From contig DFMO01000011.1 in assembly GCA_002375695.1 (NCBI GenBank), forward strand, positions 186,001 to 250,000: a DNA stretch of 64,000 bases, read 5' to 3'. The position numbers and the translations under genes were made by a program. A model generated the notes under the pieces. The model did not search any database and had not been told where the DNA came from. It was given only the letters and a program-made list of their open reading frames with translations. Position 1 is the stretch's first letter, and every line of letters begins with the position of its first letter. This document shows positions 31,837-39,930 of this stretch, one piece after another. The stretch comes from Flavobacteriaceae bacterium UBA3591 (GTDB taxonomy: Bacteria; Bacteroidota; Bacteroidia; Flavobacteriales; Flavobacteriaceae).

Positions 31837-32954
31837 TTTTTATACTTACCGCACTATTTGCAGCCTATATTTTATGTATTGTAATTTTAAGTTTCGGGGT
31901 TGGGGAATTAAGTGTGTTTTCTTCGGAAATTGCTACAAATAAAACCCGTTTTAGTGTTGTAATTCCTTTTAGAAACGAAGCAAATAATTTACCTCAATTG
32001 CTTAAAAGCATTGAAGAAATTAAATATCCTTCGTCACATTTTGAAGTTATTTTGGTCAATGATGAATCTTGTGATAATTCTGCTGAAATTGTAACTGCTA
32101 TTATTTCAAAAAGTAAATTTTCAATTAGGTTGCTTCAAAATAAGCGTATTTCAAATTCACCAAAAAAAGATGCAATAACCGAAGCCATTAAACATGCCAA
32201 ACACGAATGGATCGTCACCACCGACGCCGATTGTAATTTACCTAAAACTTGGCTACAAACTTATAATACGTTTATAGCGCACCACAGTCCAAAAATGATT
32301 TGCGGCCCCGTATTGTACAACACCAATGGCAATTTTTTACAAAACTTTCAGCAATTAGATGGGCTTAGTTTACAAGCCGTAACTATGGGAAGTCTTGGTT
32401 TTAAAAGGCCGTTGTTGTGCAATGGTGCAAATCTCGCTTACACAAAAAGCGCTTTTATCCAAGTAAAAGGTTTTTCTGGCAATAATCATATTGCGAGCGG
32501 CGACGATATTTTTTTGTTAGACAAAATAAAAACAGCTTTTCCAAATCGCGTTATGTTTTTAAAATCTAAAGAGGCCATTGTGACAACACAACCACAACAC
32601 AGTTTTAAAGCAATTATAAACCAACGGGTGCGTTGGGCTTCAAAAACTTCAAAACAAAAAAATATTGCAGCTCAACTTTTAGGTGTGCTTGTTTTTTTAA
32701 TAAGTATTCTAATTGTTTTATTCCCACTGGTTCTCCTTTTCGACCCTCAAAATTTTGAATACTATTTAATTTTACTGAGTTTAAAAATTACCGCCGATTA
32801 TCTTTTAATTTATCATTCGGCAAAATTTTTTGGAGTCCGAGTTTCTGCAATATCCTTTATTTTTCGCACTTTTTTGTACGCAGCAATAGTTGTAACCGTA
32901 GTATTTAGAAGTTTAAAAGGAGGATATTCTTGGAGAGGGAGAAGCTTTAATTAA
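31833..32954 (+). CDS. Family 2 glycosyltransferase, membrane-associated
   Basis: 373 residues. GT-A fold: RFSVVIPFRNEANNLPQLL near the N terminus, VILVNDESCDNSAEIV, TTDADCNLPKTW (DxD), then GDDIFLLDKIK and QRVRWASKTSKQK (QxxRW), the mark of processive or lipid-acceptor GT2 enzymes. A hydrophobic N-terminal segment and two or three membrane helices after residue 280. It starts inside the last codons of the flippase-like gene (ATGA overlap). The sugar and acceptor are unknown. Confidence 0.9.
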   Translation: MIFILTALFAAYILCIVILSFGVGELSVFSSEIATNKTRFSVVIPFRNEANNLPQLLKSIEEIKYPSSHFEVILVNDESCDNSAEIVTAIISKSKFSIRLLQNKRISNSPKKDAITEAIKHAKHEWIVTTDADCNLPKTWLQTYNTFIAHHSPKMICGPVLYNTNGNFLQNFQQLDGLSLQAVTMGSLGFKRPLLCNGANLAYTKSAFIQVKGFSGNNHIASGDDIFLLDKIKTAFPNRVMFLKSKEAIVTTQPQHSFKAIINQRVRWASKTSKQKNIAAQLLGVLVFLISILIVLFPLVLLFDPQNFEYYLILLSLKITADYLLIYHSAKFFGVRVSAISFIFRTFLYAAIVVTVVFRSLKGGYSWRGRSFN

Positions 32955-33008
32955 AGGCTTTCGTCGAATTAAATTTCTTTAACTTAGCCACACTTAAAAT
33001 CAGCTTTT

Positions 33009-33890
33009 ATGAAATTGCTTACCCCCATATTTACTTTTATACTTTTTGTTTTTTCATGCGGTTTACACGCTCAAAAACAATATATAATCGACGGACAAAC
33101 TTATACTCTTAAAACCGAAGTTGAAGGCAAGCTAACACTTTTGTGGAACACAATTGATGGCAGGTATCGTTATTTTTCTAAAAAAGGCGATGAGATTATT
33201 CCGCTTACAAACACAAAGGTAAACGGTGATTACAAAGAAGAATTTAAAACTGTTTTGCAGAAACAAACGAGTGATGCAAACTTATCTGCCAACGATGTAA
33301 TTTTAACGCTACCCAGTTTACACGCGTTTTTTGTAAAGTATAATACACTTACAAATCCAAATTATAGCGATGAAAAAGCATCGGTTAATTTACAATTTAG
33401 AATTGGGGTTTTTGTGGGTGTGACAAATAGTATATTTTCGGCAAACCCTGCCAATGCTTCACAAGCTACAGCCGGTGCAGATTTTGAGTTGATTGATGCT
33501 GTAAAGTTGAAAAGACATTCCATGCTGTTGCGTTTTGAACAAACTTTTGAGAGCGATGATTATAATTACTCGGCCTCAGAATTATCACTTAATTATCGGT
33601 TTAAATTTATAAAAACTGCAAGATTTGACGCCTATATTAATACGAAAATAGCAGCTTTAAGACATTTTAAAAAAGAACAATTGTATAAAGAAAACTCCAG
33701 TGATGCAGGTGAAATTCGGGAAATTTCTGAATCAGATTTTTACGCTCCCGTGACCTTTGGGATAGGAGCCGATTACAAAATAAAAGCGGGTTATATAACT
33801 TTTAGTTATAACGATATTTTAGGTTTAGGCATTGATAGCAATGGCGAGTTTCCCTTAGATTTTTCGCTGGGATATAAGTTTAATTTATAA
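33009..33890 (+). CDS. Secreted protein, probable outer-membrane beta-barrel
   Basis: 293 residues. Signal peptide (MKLLTPIFTFILFVFSCGLHAQ). After a 90-residue soluble N-terminal part come alternating hydrophobic strands (VNLQFRIGVFVGVTN, KRHSMLLRFEQTFES, ELSLNYRFKFIKT, TFGIGADYKIKAGYITFSY) and a C terminus ending FSLGYKFNL, with aromatic residues as in barrel closure strands. No known family recognised. The Cys in the signal region (FVFSCG) is not in a convincing lipobox since GLHAQ follows as a normal cleavage site. Confidence 0.7.
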   Translation: MKLLTPIFTFILFVFSCGLHAQKQYIIDGQTYTLKTEVEGKLTLLWNTIDGRYRYFSKKGDEIIPLTNTKVNGDYKEEFKTVLQKQTSDANLSANDVILTLPSLHAFFVKYNTLTNPNYSDEKASVNLQFRIGVFVGVTNSIFSANPANASQATAGADFELIDAVKLKRHSMLLRFEQTFESDDYNYSASELSLNYRFKFIKTARFDAYINTKIAALRHFKKEQLYKENSSDAGEIREISESDFYAPVTFGIGADYKIKAGYITFSYNDILGLGIDSNGEFPLDFSLGYKFNL

Positions 33891-33891
33891 A

Positions 33892-34371
33892 CTAATTTGT
33901 TTGAATTACTACTGGTAACGTAAACCGCGTTTTTACCGGAATACTGCGTTTATAAGCAGGAGCAACGGGTTTAAGCGAGTCGATACTTTGAACAATCCAC
34001 GATTCTAATTCGGGGAATTCTCGTTGAAAAAGTGAGTCTATTTTTATTTCGAGAATACGTAAATCTCCTTGGCTATTTATTTCAAAATTAACTTTAATAG
34101 TGTCTGAAATTTCCTGTACCGTAACTAGGTTTTTATCACTAATAGATTGTAAAAGGTGGGTGCTAATTGTATTGATAAAACACTGCTTTTGTTCAAGTTT
34201 TTCAAGTGTATTTTCACATTCGGCAAAAGACGGATAGCGATCTACATCTTTCCAGTCTATCGCTTTAATTTCTTCATTATAAATCTTTTCAGAATTAACT
34301 TTTTCGGTTTCAAAATACTGGCAAGAAGTTGCCAATAAAAGAAGAAAAATAAAAAGCAGTCGCTGTAACAT
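33892..34371 (-). CDS. Lipoprotein with TonB-C-like domain
   Basis: 159 residues. Signal MLQRLLFIFLLLLATSC gives a lipobox ATSC at residue 17. Residues about 40-155 contain YPSFAECENTLEKLEQKQCF, then QEISDTIKVNFEINSQGDLRILEI and FPELESWIVQSIDSLKPV, then VKTRFTLPVVIQ. The order (xFPxCE, then vnFeIn-G, then AixSlPxm) matches the TonB-like C-terminal domain seen at the end of the M56 protein encoded next at 34511. Probably a stand-alone binding module at the envelope. Converges on the barrel gene. Confidence 0.72.
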   Translation of the reverse strand: MLQRLLFIFLLLLATSCQYFETEKVNSEKIYNEEIKAIDWKDVDRYPSFAECENTLEKLEQKQCFINTISTHLLQSISDKNLVTVQEISDTIKVNFEINSQGDLRILEIKIDSLFQREFPELESWIVQSIDSLKPVAPAYKRSIPVKTRFTLPVVIQTN

Positions 34372-34475
34372 TTCAGAAAAAATTCAACTTGAAAAGTACA
34401 AATTTACTGAAACTTATGGTCTTGAAGTAGCAGTTCTTTTTACAGTAATTAATATGGAAGCTAAAAAATAATTGC

Positions 34476-34502
34476 CCTAACAGATTTTGCAAACCTGTTA
34501 GG
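34476..34502 (-). terminator. Inverted repeat, probable terminator of the BlaI/M56 operon
   Basis: CCTAACAG and CTGTTAGG form a perfect 8-bp dyad with an 11-nt spacer, 8 nt after the M56 stop; on the minus strand it is followed by an AT-rich tract ending in T residues. The CCTAACAG core looks like an interspersed repeat in such genomes. Confidence 0.5.
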
Positions 34503-34510
34503 ACGTAAAT

Positions 34511-35932
34511 TTATTTTACAAGTTCAAAAACAATAGGCAGCGAATACAGTACGCCCACTTTTTCGCCTTTGTGCACGCCGGGTTCCATTTGTGGAAGTAG
34601 TTTTACAACACGAATGGCTTCGGCCTCAAGTTCAGGTTTTGGGGCGCGGGCACTGATGTTCACTATTTTTCCAGTTTTATCAATTTTAAACTGAACGGCA
34701 ATGCGTTGTTTGCCTACAAGGTTTAGTTCTGTTCCCAGATTGGTATTAAAATTGTCATTAATAATTTGTGAAATATTCAATACCATGCACTTTTTCATTG
34801 CCTCATTATCGGCACCCTGACAACCTGGAAAAACTGGCACTTTTTCTATAACCGAAAACGGCACATCGTTTTTATTTTGACCTTCAGTTTCATCTAAAAA
34901 TTCCTGAACAGACGTATAAACTTTATCGCCCGGTTGCGCAGGGGTTGTAAGCAGTTTTAGCGCTTTTTCCTCTTCGGGGGTTATATTGCCTTTTTTCATA
35001 ATGGCTTCGGCCAACTCGTTAATTTTGTTCATTACTTCGGAGTCTGACTGCTGTATGGTTTGTGTTTCTTCGGCCTTTGGTTCGTTGCTGCAGGAGGCGT
35101 AAAACAACATACTGCAAATTACCGGCAACAGCAATAAATACTTAAGTTGCGCGCTTTTTCGTGATTTCGATTTTTGTAACATACTAATTCGTTTTTTGAT
35201 TAATGAATGATTGAAAAATGTATTGATGAATGAAATTTTTTCGGTCTGGAATACTTCCGAGAGCAGGTTTTGGTAATATTCGTTTTTGCTTTTTAGAGCG
35301 GTAACTTTCGCATCTGCAATAAATTCGTGAAGCGTAGCCATTCGGTTTTGAAAGAAGTAAAACATTGGGTTAAACCAAAAGACAATTTGCAGTAATTCAA
35401 AGAAAAGTAGGTCTAAAGAGTGTTTTTGTTTTACGTGAATTTTTTCGTGCGCGACAATGTGGCTTTTGTTTGCTTCGGAAATGTTTTCACCTAAATAAAT
35501 AGTGTTGAAAAACGAAAAAGCGGCATTGGTATTTGGAAGAATTTTCAGTTTAAACTCGTCACTATTTTTAGTGATTTCACTAGATTTTAAGTTTAATATT
35601 TTATAAAATTTTTGCACAAATAAAAGTAGGCTGATTGTTGTTCCTAACACCCAAATAGCTTTTAAACTCGGTAGCCAAAAGCCAGTTTCATTTGTAATTG
35701 TTTCGGTAGTGTTTGTGCCAATAACAACCGCTGGCAACTGCAAAACATATTCCTGCGGAATGGATTGTTGCAAAAAATCTAAGGTTATAAAAGGCAAAAT
35801 ACAACCCAAAATTGGGGTTATTAACAGATAAATTCTATTTAGTGTAAAAAACGTTTCATTTTTTAATAAGAGATCGTAAACTGCCAAAAACAGTATTTGA
35901 AAAACGAGTATTTGAAATAATATATGTATCAT
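34511..35932 (-). CDS. M56 (BlaR1/MecR1-like) metallopeptidase with C-terminal TonB-like domain
   Basis: 473 residues. N-terminal membrane helices, a cytosolic zinc-protease domain with HEKIH (His162, Glu163, His166) and third ligand region HEFIADAK (Glu203), one more membrane helix near 265-281, then about 100 disordered residues and a C-terminal TonB-like domain (FPGCQGADNEAMKKC, then VQFKIDKTGKIVNIS). In BlaR1/MecR1 the extracellular part is a beta-lactam sensor; here it is a TonB-like module, so the signal is different and unknown. The ATG overlaps the BlaI stop by 4 nt, indicating a sensor-protease/repressor pair. Confidence 0.9.
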   Translation of the reverse strand: MIHILFQILVFQILFLAVYDLLLKNETFFTLNRIYLLITPILGCILPFITLDFLQQSIPQEYVLQLPAVVIGTNTTETITNETGFWLPSLKAIWVLGTTISLLLFVQKFYKILNLKSSEITKNSDEFKLKILPNTNAAFSFFNTIYLGENISEANKSHIVAHEKIHVKQKHSLDLLFFELLQIVFWFNPMFYFFQNRMATLHEFIADAKVTALKSKNEYYQNLLSEVFQTEKISFINTFFNHSLIKKRISMLQKSKSRKSAQLKYLLLLPVICSMLFYASCSNEPKAEETQTIQQSDSEVMNKINELAEAIMKKGNITPEEEKALKLLTTPAQPGDKVYTSVQEFLDETEGQNKNDVPFSVIEKVPVFPGCQGADNEAMKKCMVLNISQIINDNFNTNLGTELNLVGKQRIAVQFKIDKTGKIVNISARAPKPELEAEAIRVVKLLPQMEPGVHKGEKVGVLYSLPIVFELVK

Positions 35933-36297
35933 TTTTCAGGTTTTTCAGAATTTATGTCTCTCATAATAGCCTCCATTTCTTGAATACTGATGTCGTTTTT
36001 TTTCATAAAGAAGGAAACCATACTTTTAAAAGAACCATGAAAATAGCCGTTCATTAATTTATGTAACGACTGGTTGCTGTATTCAGTTTTTTTAACTTTC
36101 GGAAAGTATATATGGCCCCGCCCTTCTTTTCTATGCGCTACAAAATCTTTACTTTCTAAAATTCGTATGATGGTTGAGACAGTGTTATAGGCAGGTTTTG
36201 GCTCTGGTAACTGGTCGATGATTGCAGCAACATTTGCCTCTTCCAAATGCCACAAAATTTGCATTATATCTTCTTCTGCTTTTGTAAGTTGCTTCAT
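35929..36297 (-). CDS. BlaI/MecI/CopY-family repressor
   Basis: 122 residues. Winged-helix repressor expected to be cut by the M56 partner. Seen: LTKAEEDIMQILWHLEEANVAAI at the N terminus, KPAYNTVSTIIRILESKDFVAHRKEGR (recognition helix and wing), and a C-terminal dimerisation helix. The cleavage-region residues cannot be placed with certainty. Translationally coupled to the M56 gene by ATGA overlap. Two dyads upstream are the likely operator. Confidence 0.93.
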   Translation of the reverse strand: MKQLTKAEEDIMQILWHLEEANVAAIIDQLPEPKPAYNTVSTIIRILESKDFVAHRKEGRGHIYFPKVKKTEYSNQSLHKLMNGYFHGSFKSMVSFFMKKNDISIQEMEAIMRDINSEKPEK

Positions 36298-36323
36298 GTT
36301 AAAACGATTTGAATTTCAAATAT

Positions 36324-36357
36324 AACTAAAAATTTAGTTAAAACTAATTTTTTAGTT
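36324..36357. promoter_or_regulatory. Twin dyad operator upstream of blaI-like gene
   Basis: Two adjacent inverted repeats: AACTAAA-AA-TTTAGTT (36324-36339) and AACTAA-TTTT-TTAGTT (36342-36357), 18 bp apart. Two copies in phase close to the start codon fit binding of two BlaI-type dimers and autoregulation. The gene's ATG is at 36297. Confidence 0.6.
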
Positions 36358-36371
36358 GTAAATTTTAAAAT

Positions 36372-36404
36372 AAAGCCCCAGGGGTTCAATACCACATGGG
36401 GTTT
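36372..36404 (-). terminator. Probable terminator after nitroreductase
   Basis: On the minus strand CCCCA and TGGGG (with flanking AAA/TTT pairing) form a stem with a 16-nt loop followed by an A/T-rich tail, 25 nt past the nitroreductase stop. Confidence 0.45.
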
Positions 36405-36428
36405 AAATAGCTTTAGAAATATAAATTT

Positions 36429-36983
36429 TTACATCCACATTGTTTTAGTTTCAATAGTAGATTTGCGTGTTCCTTCGGGGAGTTTACCGTCGTATTTCCC
36501 TAGATAGAAAAAGCCCAAGCAACGTTCGTCTTTGTTCAATTCAATAAATTGATTCATATATTTTATGATTCCCGGGGAAGACCAATACGCACCAATATTA
36601 AGCTCGTGAGCTGCAAGCCACATATTTTGCACAGCCATAGCTGTAGCAGCAATTTCTTCCCACTCAGGAACACTCTCTTTAGGGTCTCTTTGCATACAAA
36701 TAGCAATTACACATCCCGCTTTTACAGGGTTATCCATAAGCTTGTTATAGGTGAATTGCGAAAACTTTTCGGTAGATTCTTTATAAGTCTCTGCCAGAAA
36801 TTTGCCAAGTGCCACTTGAGAAATTCCGTGAAAAACTTTAAATCGCCATGGCTCTGTGCGTTTATGCGTTGGTGCCCAGTTTGCGGCTTCAAGAATGGTA
36901 TTTATTTCTTCTTTAGTTATAGGCTTATCATTGTACTGTGCAGGAAAAATAGCACGACGATTTTTAATAGTTTCTGAAATCAT
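36429..36983 (-). CDS. Nitroreductase family protein (FMN oxidoreductase)
   Basis: 184 residues. Seen: RRAIFPAQYNDKPITKEEI and EAANWAPTHKRTEPWRF near the N terminus (FMN phosphate-binding Arg residues), AVQNMWLAAHELNIGAYWSSP in the middle, and LGFFYLGKYDG. This layout matches the YdjA-like nitroreductase subfamily: dimeric FMN enzymes reducing nitro groups, quinones or enones with NAD(P)H. No substrate can be assigned. It stands alone between the BlaI operator region and gldJ. Confidence 0.9.
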   Translation of the reverse strand: MISETIKNRRAIFPAQYNDKPITKEEINTILEAANWAPTHKRTEPWRFKVFHGISQVALGKFLAETYKESTEKFSQFTYNKLMDNPVKAGCVIAICMQRDPKESVPEWEEIAATAMAVQNMWLAAHELNIGAYWSSPGIIKYMNQFIELNKDERCLGFFYLGKYDGKLPEGTRKSTIETKTMWM

Positions 36984-37067
36984 TATATATTAATTGGGAC
37001 GTGAATATAGCAAATGCCCGAAGCATTTCAAACAATATTCTGAGTTTGTATTTTATTGACAAATAGT

Positions 37068-38729
37068 TTAGTGTCGGGGTCGTTTTTTGGTTTTTGTTTT
37101 AGAGCCCACTCTAGACATAGCACATCGAAACCCGATATTGTCTTTTGCCATATATTGTGGCATAAACCGACGTTGTGCCGGATCTAACCAATATTCACGA
37201 TCGCGCCAAGACCCTCCTTTATAAACACGCACCTCATCGTTTATAAGCGTAGTTCGCGATGTAGATTTGTCGTATTGGCGGTACACATTTCCTGCGCTAT
37301 CAATAGTAGCTGTGTGTTTTGGTGCATTGTACATTGGCTTTGCGTCGTCACGGTTCTGCGCTGTTATACGAAGCGATTGTTTATCGCCATCTAAATAGTT
37401 TCGGTTATCGCTTGTACTAAAATTTATTCGAAGATAGGTTTCCTCTTCATCTACTGGCACTTTTACAATCTCACCTGGCAATTGGCGGGGTACTAAATAA
37501 CCGGTTGGCAACGTATCATACGGAATGCTATTAGCGGTTACCACATTAAAGCTACCGTCTTTATTTTTTGAATCTTTTGTATAGACATTTCCTCTGTAAT
37601 AATTAAAGTCGTTGTAGTCGTCTTCAATAATTGGTCTGTATAAATCGGCGACCCATTCGGCTACATTTCCGGCCATATCATACAGGCCATAATCGTTAGG
37701 CGGATAGCTTTTTACTTGCGCAGTAATATCGGCTCCATCATCGCTCCAACCGGCTATGCCACCATAGTCGCCAGCACCTTGTTTAAAATTTGCAAGTTGG
37801 TCGCCTCTCATACGGCGTTTACCAGCTCGGGTGTAGCGACCACTCCAAGGATATTTTTTTCTACCTCTGTGCATGTTGTACTCCCTTATTCCGGAGAGAC
37901 CAAGTGCGGCATACTCCCACTCGGCTTCGGTAGGTAGTCTATAACTGGGTAGAAAAACACCGTCTTTTCGTTGTAAGTATAGGCTTATGTTATTTGCACC
38001 AATCGCTGTGCTATCATTACGGTATTTAAGTAATTTTTCTGAACGCTTTCCACCACTTAAAATAGAGTCTTTTCCACCGTAAGTTAAGGTAGGAGCTTGT
38101 AAGTAGGTATGCGTTGAAAATAAAGTTTCGGCATCTACATCATACCGAGCGCCGCGTGGGGTAAAGCCTACTTCTTCGAGTAATTTTTCATTTACTCTAT
38201 CGGTTCGCCATTTAGAAAAGTTAACTGCCTGCACCCAAGAAACCCCAACCACTGGATATTCGGCAAAGGCTGGATGCCTAAGGTAATTGTTTACCATTGT
38301 CTCGTTATATCCTAATGAATTTCGCCAAACTAAAGTATCGGGTAGGGCGCTGCTATAAATATGTTTGTAGTTTTCTTCAGTTGGTGGAAATACCCTTTTT
38401 AACCAATCTAAATATTCCAAATACATTAAATTGGTAACTTCAGATTCATCCATGTAAAAAGACATAACGTGTTGTTGGGTTGGAGTGTTATTCCAATCGC
38501 CCAGCGGATCATCTTGAACACGACCCATTGTAAAAGTACCGCCTTCAATAAAAACTAAACCCGGACCCGTTTGTTGTTCTTTTGAATCTTTATTATAACT
38601 ACTTGCCTTGCCGCCGGTACGGCCCATCATTTTCCAACCTGTAGCCCGCGAGCTATTTTTGTAATCGCGTTTATTTGAACAGGAAGAAAAGGAAATAATA
38701 ATGAGTGAAATGAAAAGAATTCGGAGCAT
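37068..38729 (-). CDS. gldJ: Gliding motility lipoprotein GldJ
   Basis: 553 residues from the ATG at 38729, chosen because it starts a classical signal (MLRILFISLIIISFSSC, lipobox SSC at Cys17); an upstream Met at 38786 would add a non-signal extension and sits next to a promoter-like box. FGE-sulfatase/SUMF1-like domain: GPGLVFIEGGTFTMGR, NNTPTQQHVMSFYMDESEVTN, YPVVGVSWVQAVNFSKWRTDR, LPTEAEWEYAA, AGNVAEWVADLYR, GGSWRD and IGFRCAM. GldJ is needed for gliding and stabilises the T9SS protein GldK in Flavobacterium. Chosen over GldK by length and by the ALPDTLVWRN segment. No other gld/por genes are nearby. Confidence 0.9.
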   Translation of the reverse strand: MLRILFISLIIISFSSCSNKRDYKNSSRATGWKMMGRTGGKASSYNKDSKEQQTGPGLVFIEGGTFTMGRVQDDPLGDWNNTPTQQHVMSFYMDESEVTNLMYLEYLDWLKRVFPPTEENYKHIYSSALPDTLVWRNSLGYNETMVNNYLRHPAFAEYPVVGVSWVQAVNFSKWRTDRVNEKLLEEVGFTPRGARYDVDAETLFSTHTYLQAPTLTYGGKDSILSGGKRSEKLLKYRNDSTAIGANNISLYLQRKDGVFLPSYRLPTEAEWEYAALGLSGIREYNMHRGRKKYPWSGRYTRAGKRRMRGDQLANFKQGAGDYGGIAGWSDDGADITAQVKSYPPNDYGLYDMAGNVAEWVADLYRPIIEDDYNDFNYYRGNVYTKDSKNKDGSFNVVTANSIPYDTLPTGYLVPRQLPGEIVKVPVDEEETYLRINFSTSDNRNYLDGDKQSLRITAQNRDDAKPMYNAPKHTATIDSAGNVYRQYDKSTSRTTLINDEVRVYKGGSWRDREYWLDPAQRRFMPQYMAKDNIGFRCAMSRVGSKTKTKKRPRH

Positions 38730-39286
38730 TATGATTTTCAATTTAGGGATATTAAAAATATAACTATTCTGTAGGGTTTCAAACAATTATACAAAGGTAT
38801 CTTAAATTTACTAAATAAGCTCATATTGCCCACTACCCTATCGTTTTTTAACCAAAATTTCACAATAACGAGTAAACAAATATCTATTTATTTTTTTCAT
38901 TATTAAATACAGTTTACAAATTTTACAATTACACAATTTCACTTTTAGTATTTATAGAAAAAACTCAAAACTTTAAAACGATAAGCCGAATCGCCTCCTT
39001 AAAAGATATAGCAAAATATTGTGCTTAATAAACCTTGTAATCTTTTAGTTTCAACTTTAAAAATATTACTTCTAAAAAAAAATCATTTCATAACTCACAA
39101 ATTAATTGTAACTTTATGGAAGTCAGAAGCTTCCACCTTCCTTTCATAGAGCGGTATTTGTTCGAATTTTGATGATGAAAGAGCTTTGATACCACACACG
39201 GGCAACGACCCAGTCTGTGAATTTAACTCGAATACTTTTGACGCGTTATAGCTTTTAACATCAATTGATTATAAATAATATTTTCT
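38730..39286. other. 557-bp gene-free region between gldJ and the urease operon
   Basis: A -7-like box for gldJ is on the minus strand at 38792-38799 (TACCTTTG). The middle is AT-rich with no gene. The urease-proximal 170 bp (about 39116-39286) is less AT-rich and contains several potential stems: TGGAAG/CTTCCA (39117-39135), GGTAT/ATACC (39153-39157 with 39189-39193), GGG/CCC flanked by CACA/TGTG (39195-39219), and a palindrome ATCAATTGAT near 39260. A possible 18-codon leader ORF runs 39116-39172. It may be a structured 5' leader of ureA; I do not recognise a known riboswitch. Confidence 0.4.
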
Positions 39287-39589
39287 ATGTATTTAACACC
39301 ACGAGAAAGAGACAAGCTTATGATAGTTGTTGCCGCCGATGTGGCGAGACGCCGGAAGCAAAAAGGATTAAAACTTAACCACCCCGAGGCAGTAGCGCTA
39401 ATTACAAATGAAATCATGGAAGGTGCAAGAGAAGGCAAAACTGTGGCCGAACTCATGAAATATGGTACAACTGTTTTAACGCGAGAAGATGTTATGGAAG
39501 GAATTCCCGAAATGATTCCAGACATACAAGTAGAAGTTACCTTTCCAGACGGCACCAAATTGGTCACGGTGCACCACCCTATAAATTAA
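39287..39589 (+). CDS. ureA: Urease subunit gamma (UreA)
   Basis: 100 residues, family length. MYLTPRERDKLMIVVAADVARRR, KLNHPEAVALITNEIMEGAR and VTFPDGTKLVTVHHPI are the conserved blocks. Smallest structural subunit of the nickel urease (urea to ammonia and carbamate). First gene of ureABCEFGD plus permease, all in the same direction with small gaps, and 25 nt before ureB. Confidence 0.97.
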   Translation: MYLTPRERDKLMIVVAADVARRRKQKGLKLNHPEAVALITNEIMEGAREGKTVAELMKYGTTVLTREDVMEGIPEMIPDIQVEVTFPDGTKLVTVHHPIN

Positions 39590-39614
39590 ACTCTTAATCT
39601 TAAAATTTCTGCCT

Positions 39615-39926
39615 ATGATACCAGGAGAATACATTCATAAAAAAACCGAGATTAATTGTAATGCTAACAGAAAATCAATCAAACTTCTTGTTACCAATAC
39701 TGGAGATCGCCCCGTTCAAGTAGGTTCGCACTACCATTTTTTTGAAGTAAATAATAGTTTCAAGTTTGATCGCGATAAAAGTTACGGTAAACGATTAGAC
39801 ATTCCCGCAGGCGCATCTGTACGTTTTGAACCGGGTGATAAAAAAGAAGTTGAACTAATTGATTACGCAGGAAAACGCGAAGTTTATGGATTTCATAATA
39901 AGGTTGATGGACCATTAAAACAATAA
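39615..39926 (+). CDS. ureB: Urease subunit beta (UreB)
   Basis: 103 residues. MIPGEYI, NTGDRPVQVGSHYHFFEVN, RLDIPAGASVRFEPGDKKEVELI are the conserved blocks of the beta subunit, which packs around the alpha-gamma core. The stop is 4 nt before the ureC ATG. No fusion with gamma, so this is the three-subunit bacterial arrangement. Confidence 0.97.
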   Translation: MIPGEYIHKKTEINCNANRKSIKLLVTNTGDRPVQVGSHYHFFEVNNSFKFDRDKSYGKRLDIPAGASVRFEPGDKKEVELIDYAGKREVYGFHNKVDGPLKQ

Positions 39927-39930
39927 GCAT

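Noticed and set aside
33009..33890. Lipoprotein call based on the Cys in the signal region
   Set aside because: The sequence continues with GLHAQ, a normal cleavage context, and the C terminus looks like a barrel strand.
37068..38729. GldK assignment
   Set aside because: The length and the internal segment fit GldJ better; both share the same fold so homology alone is not decisive.
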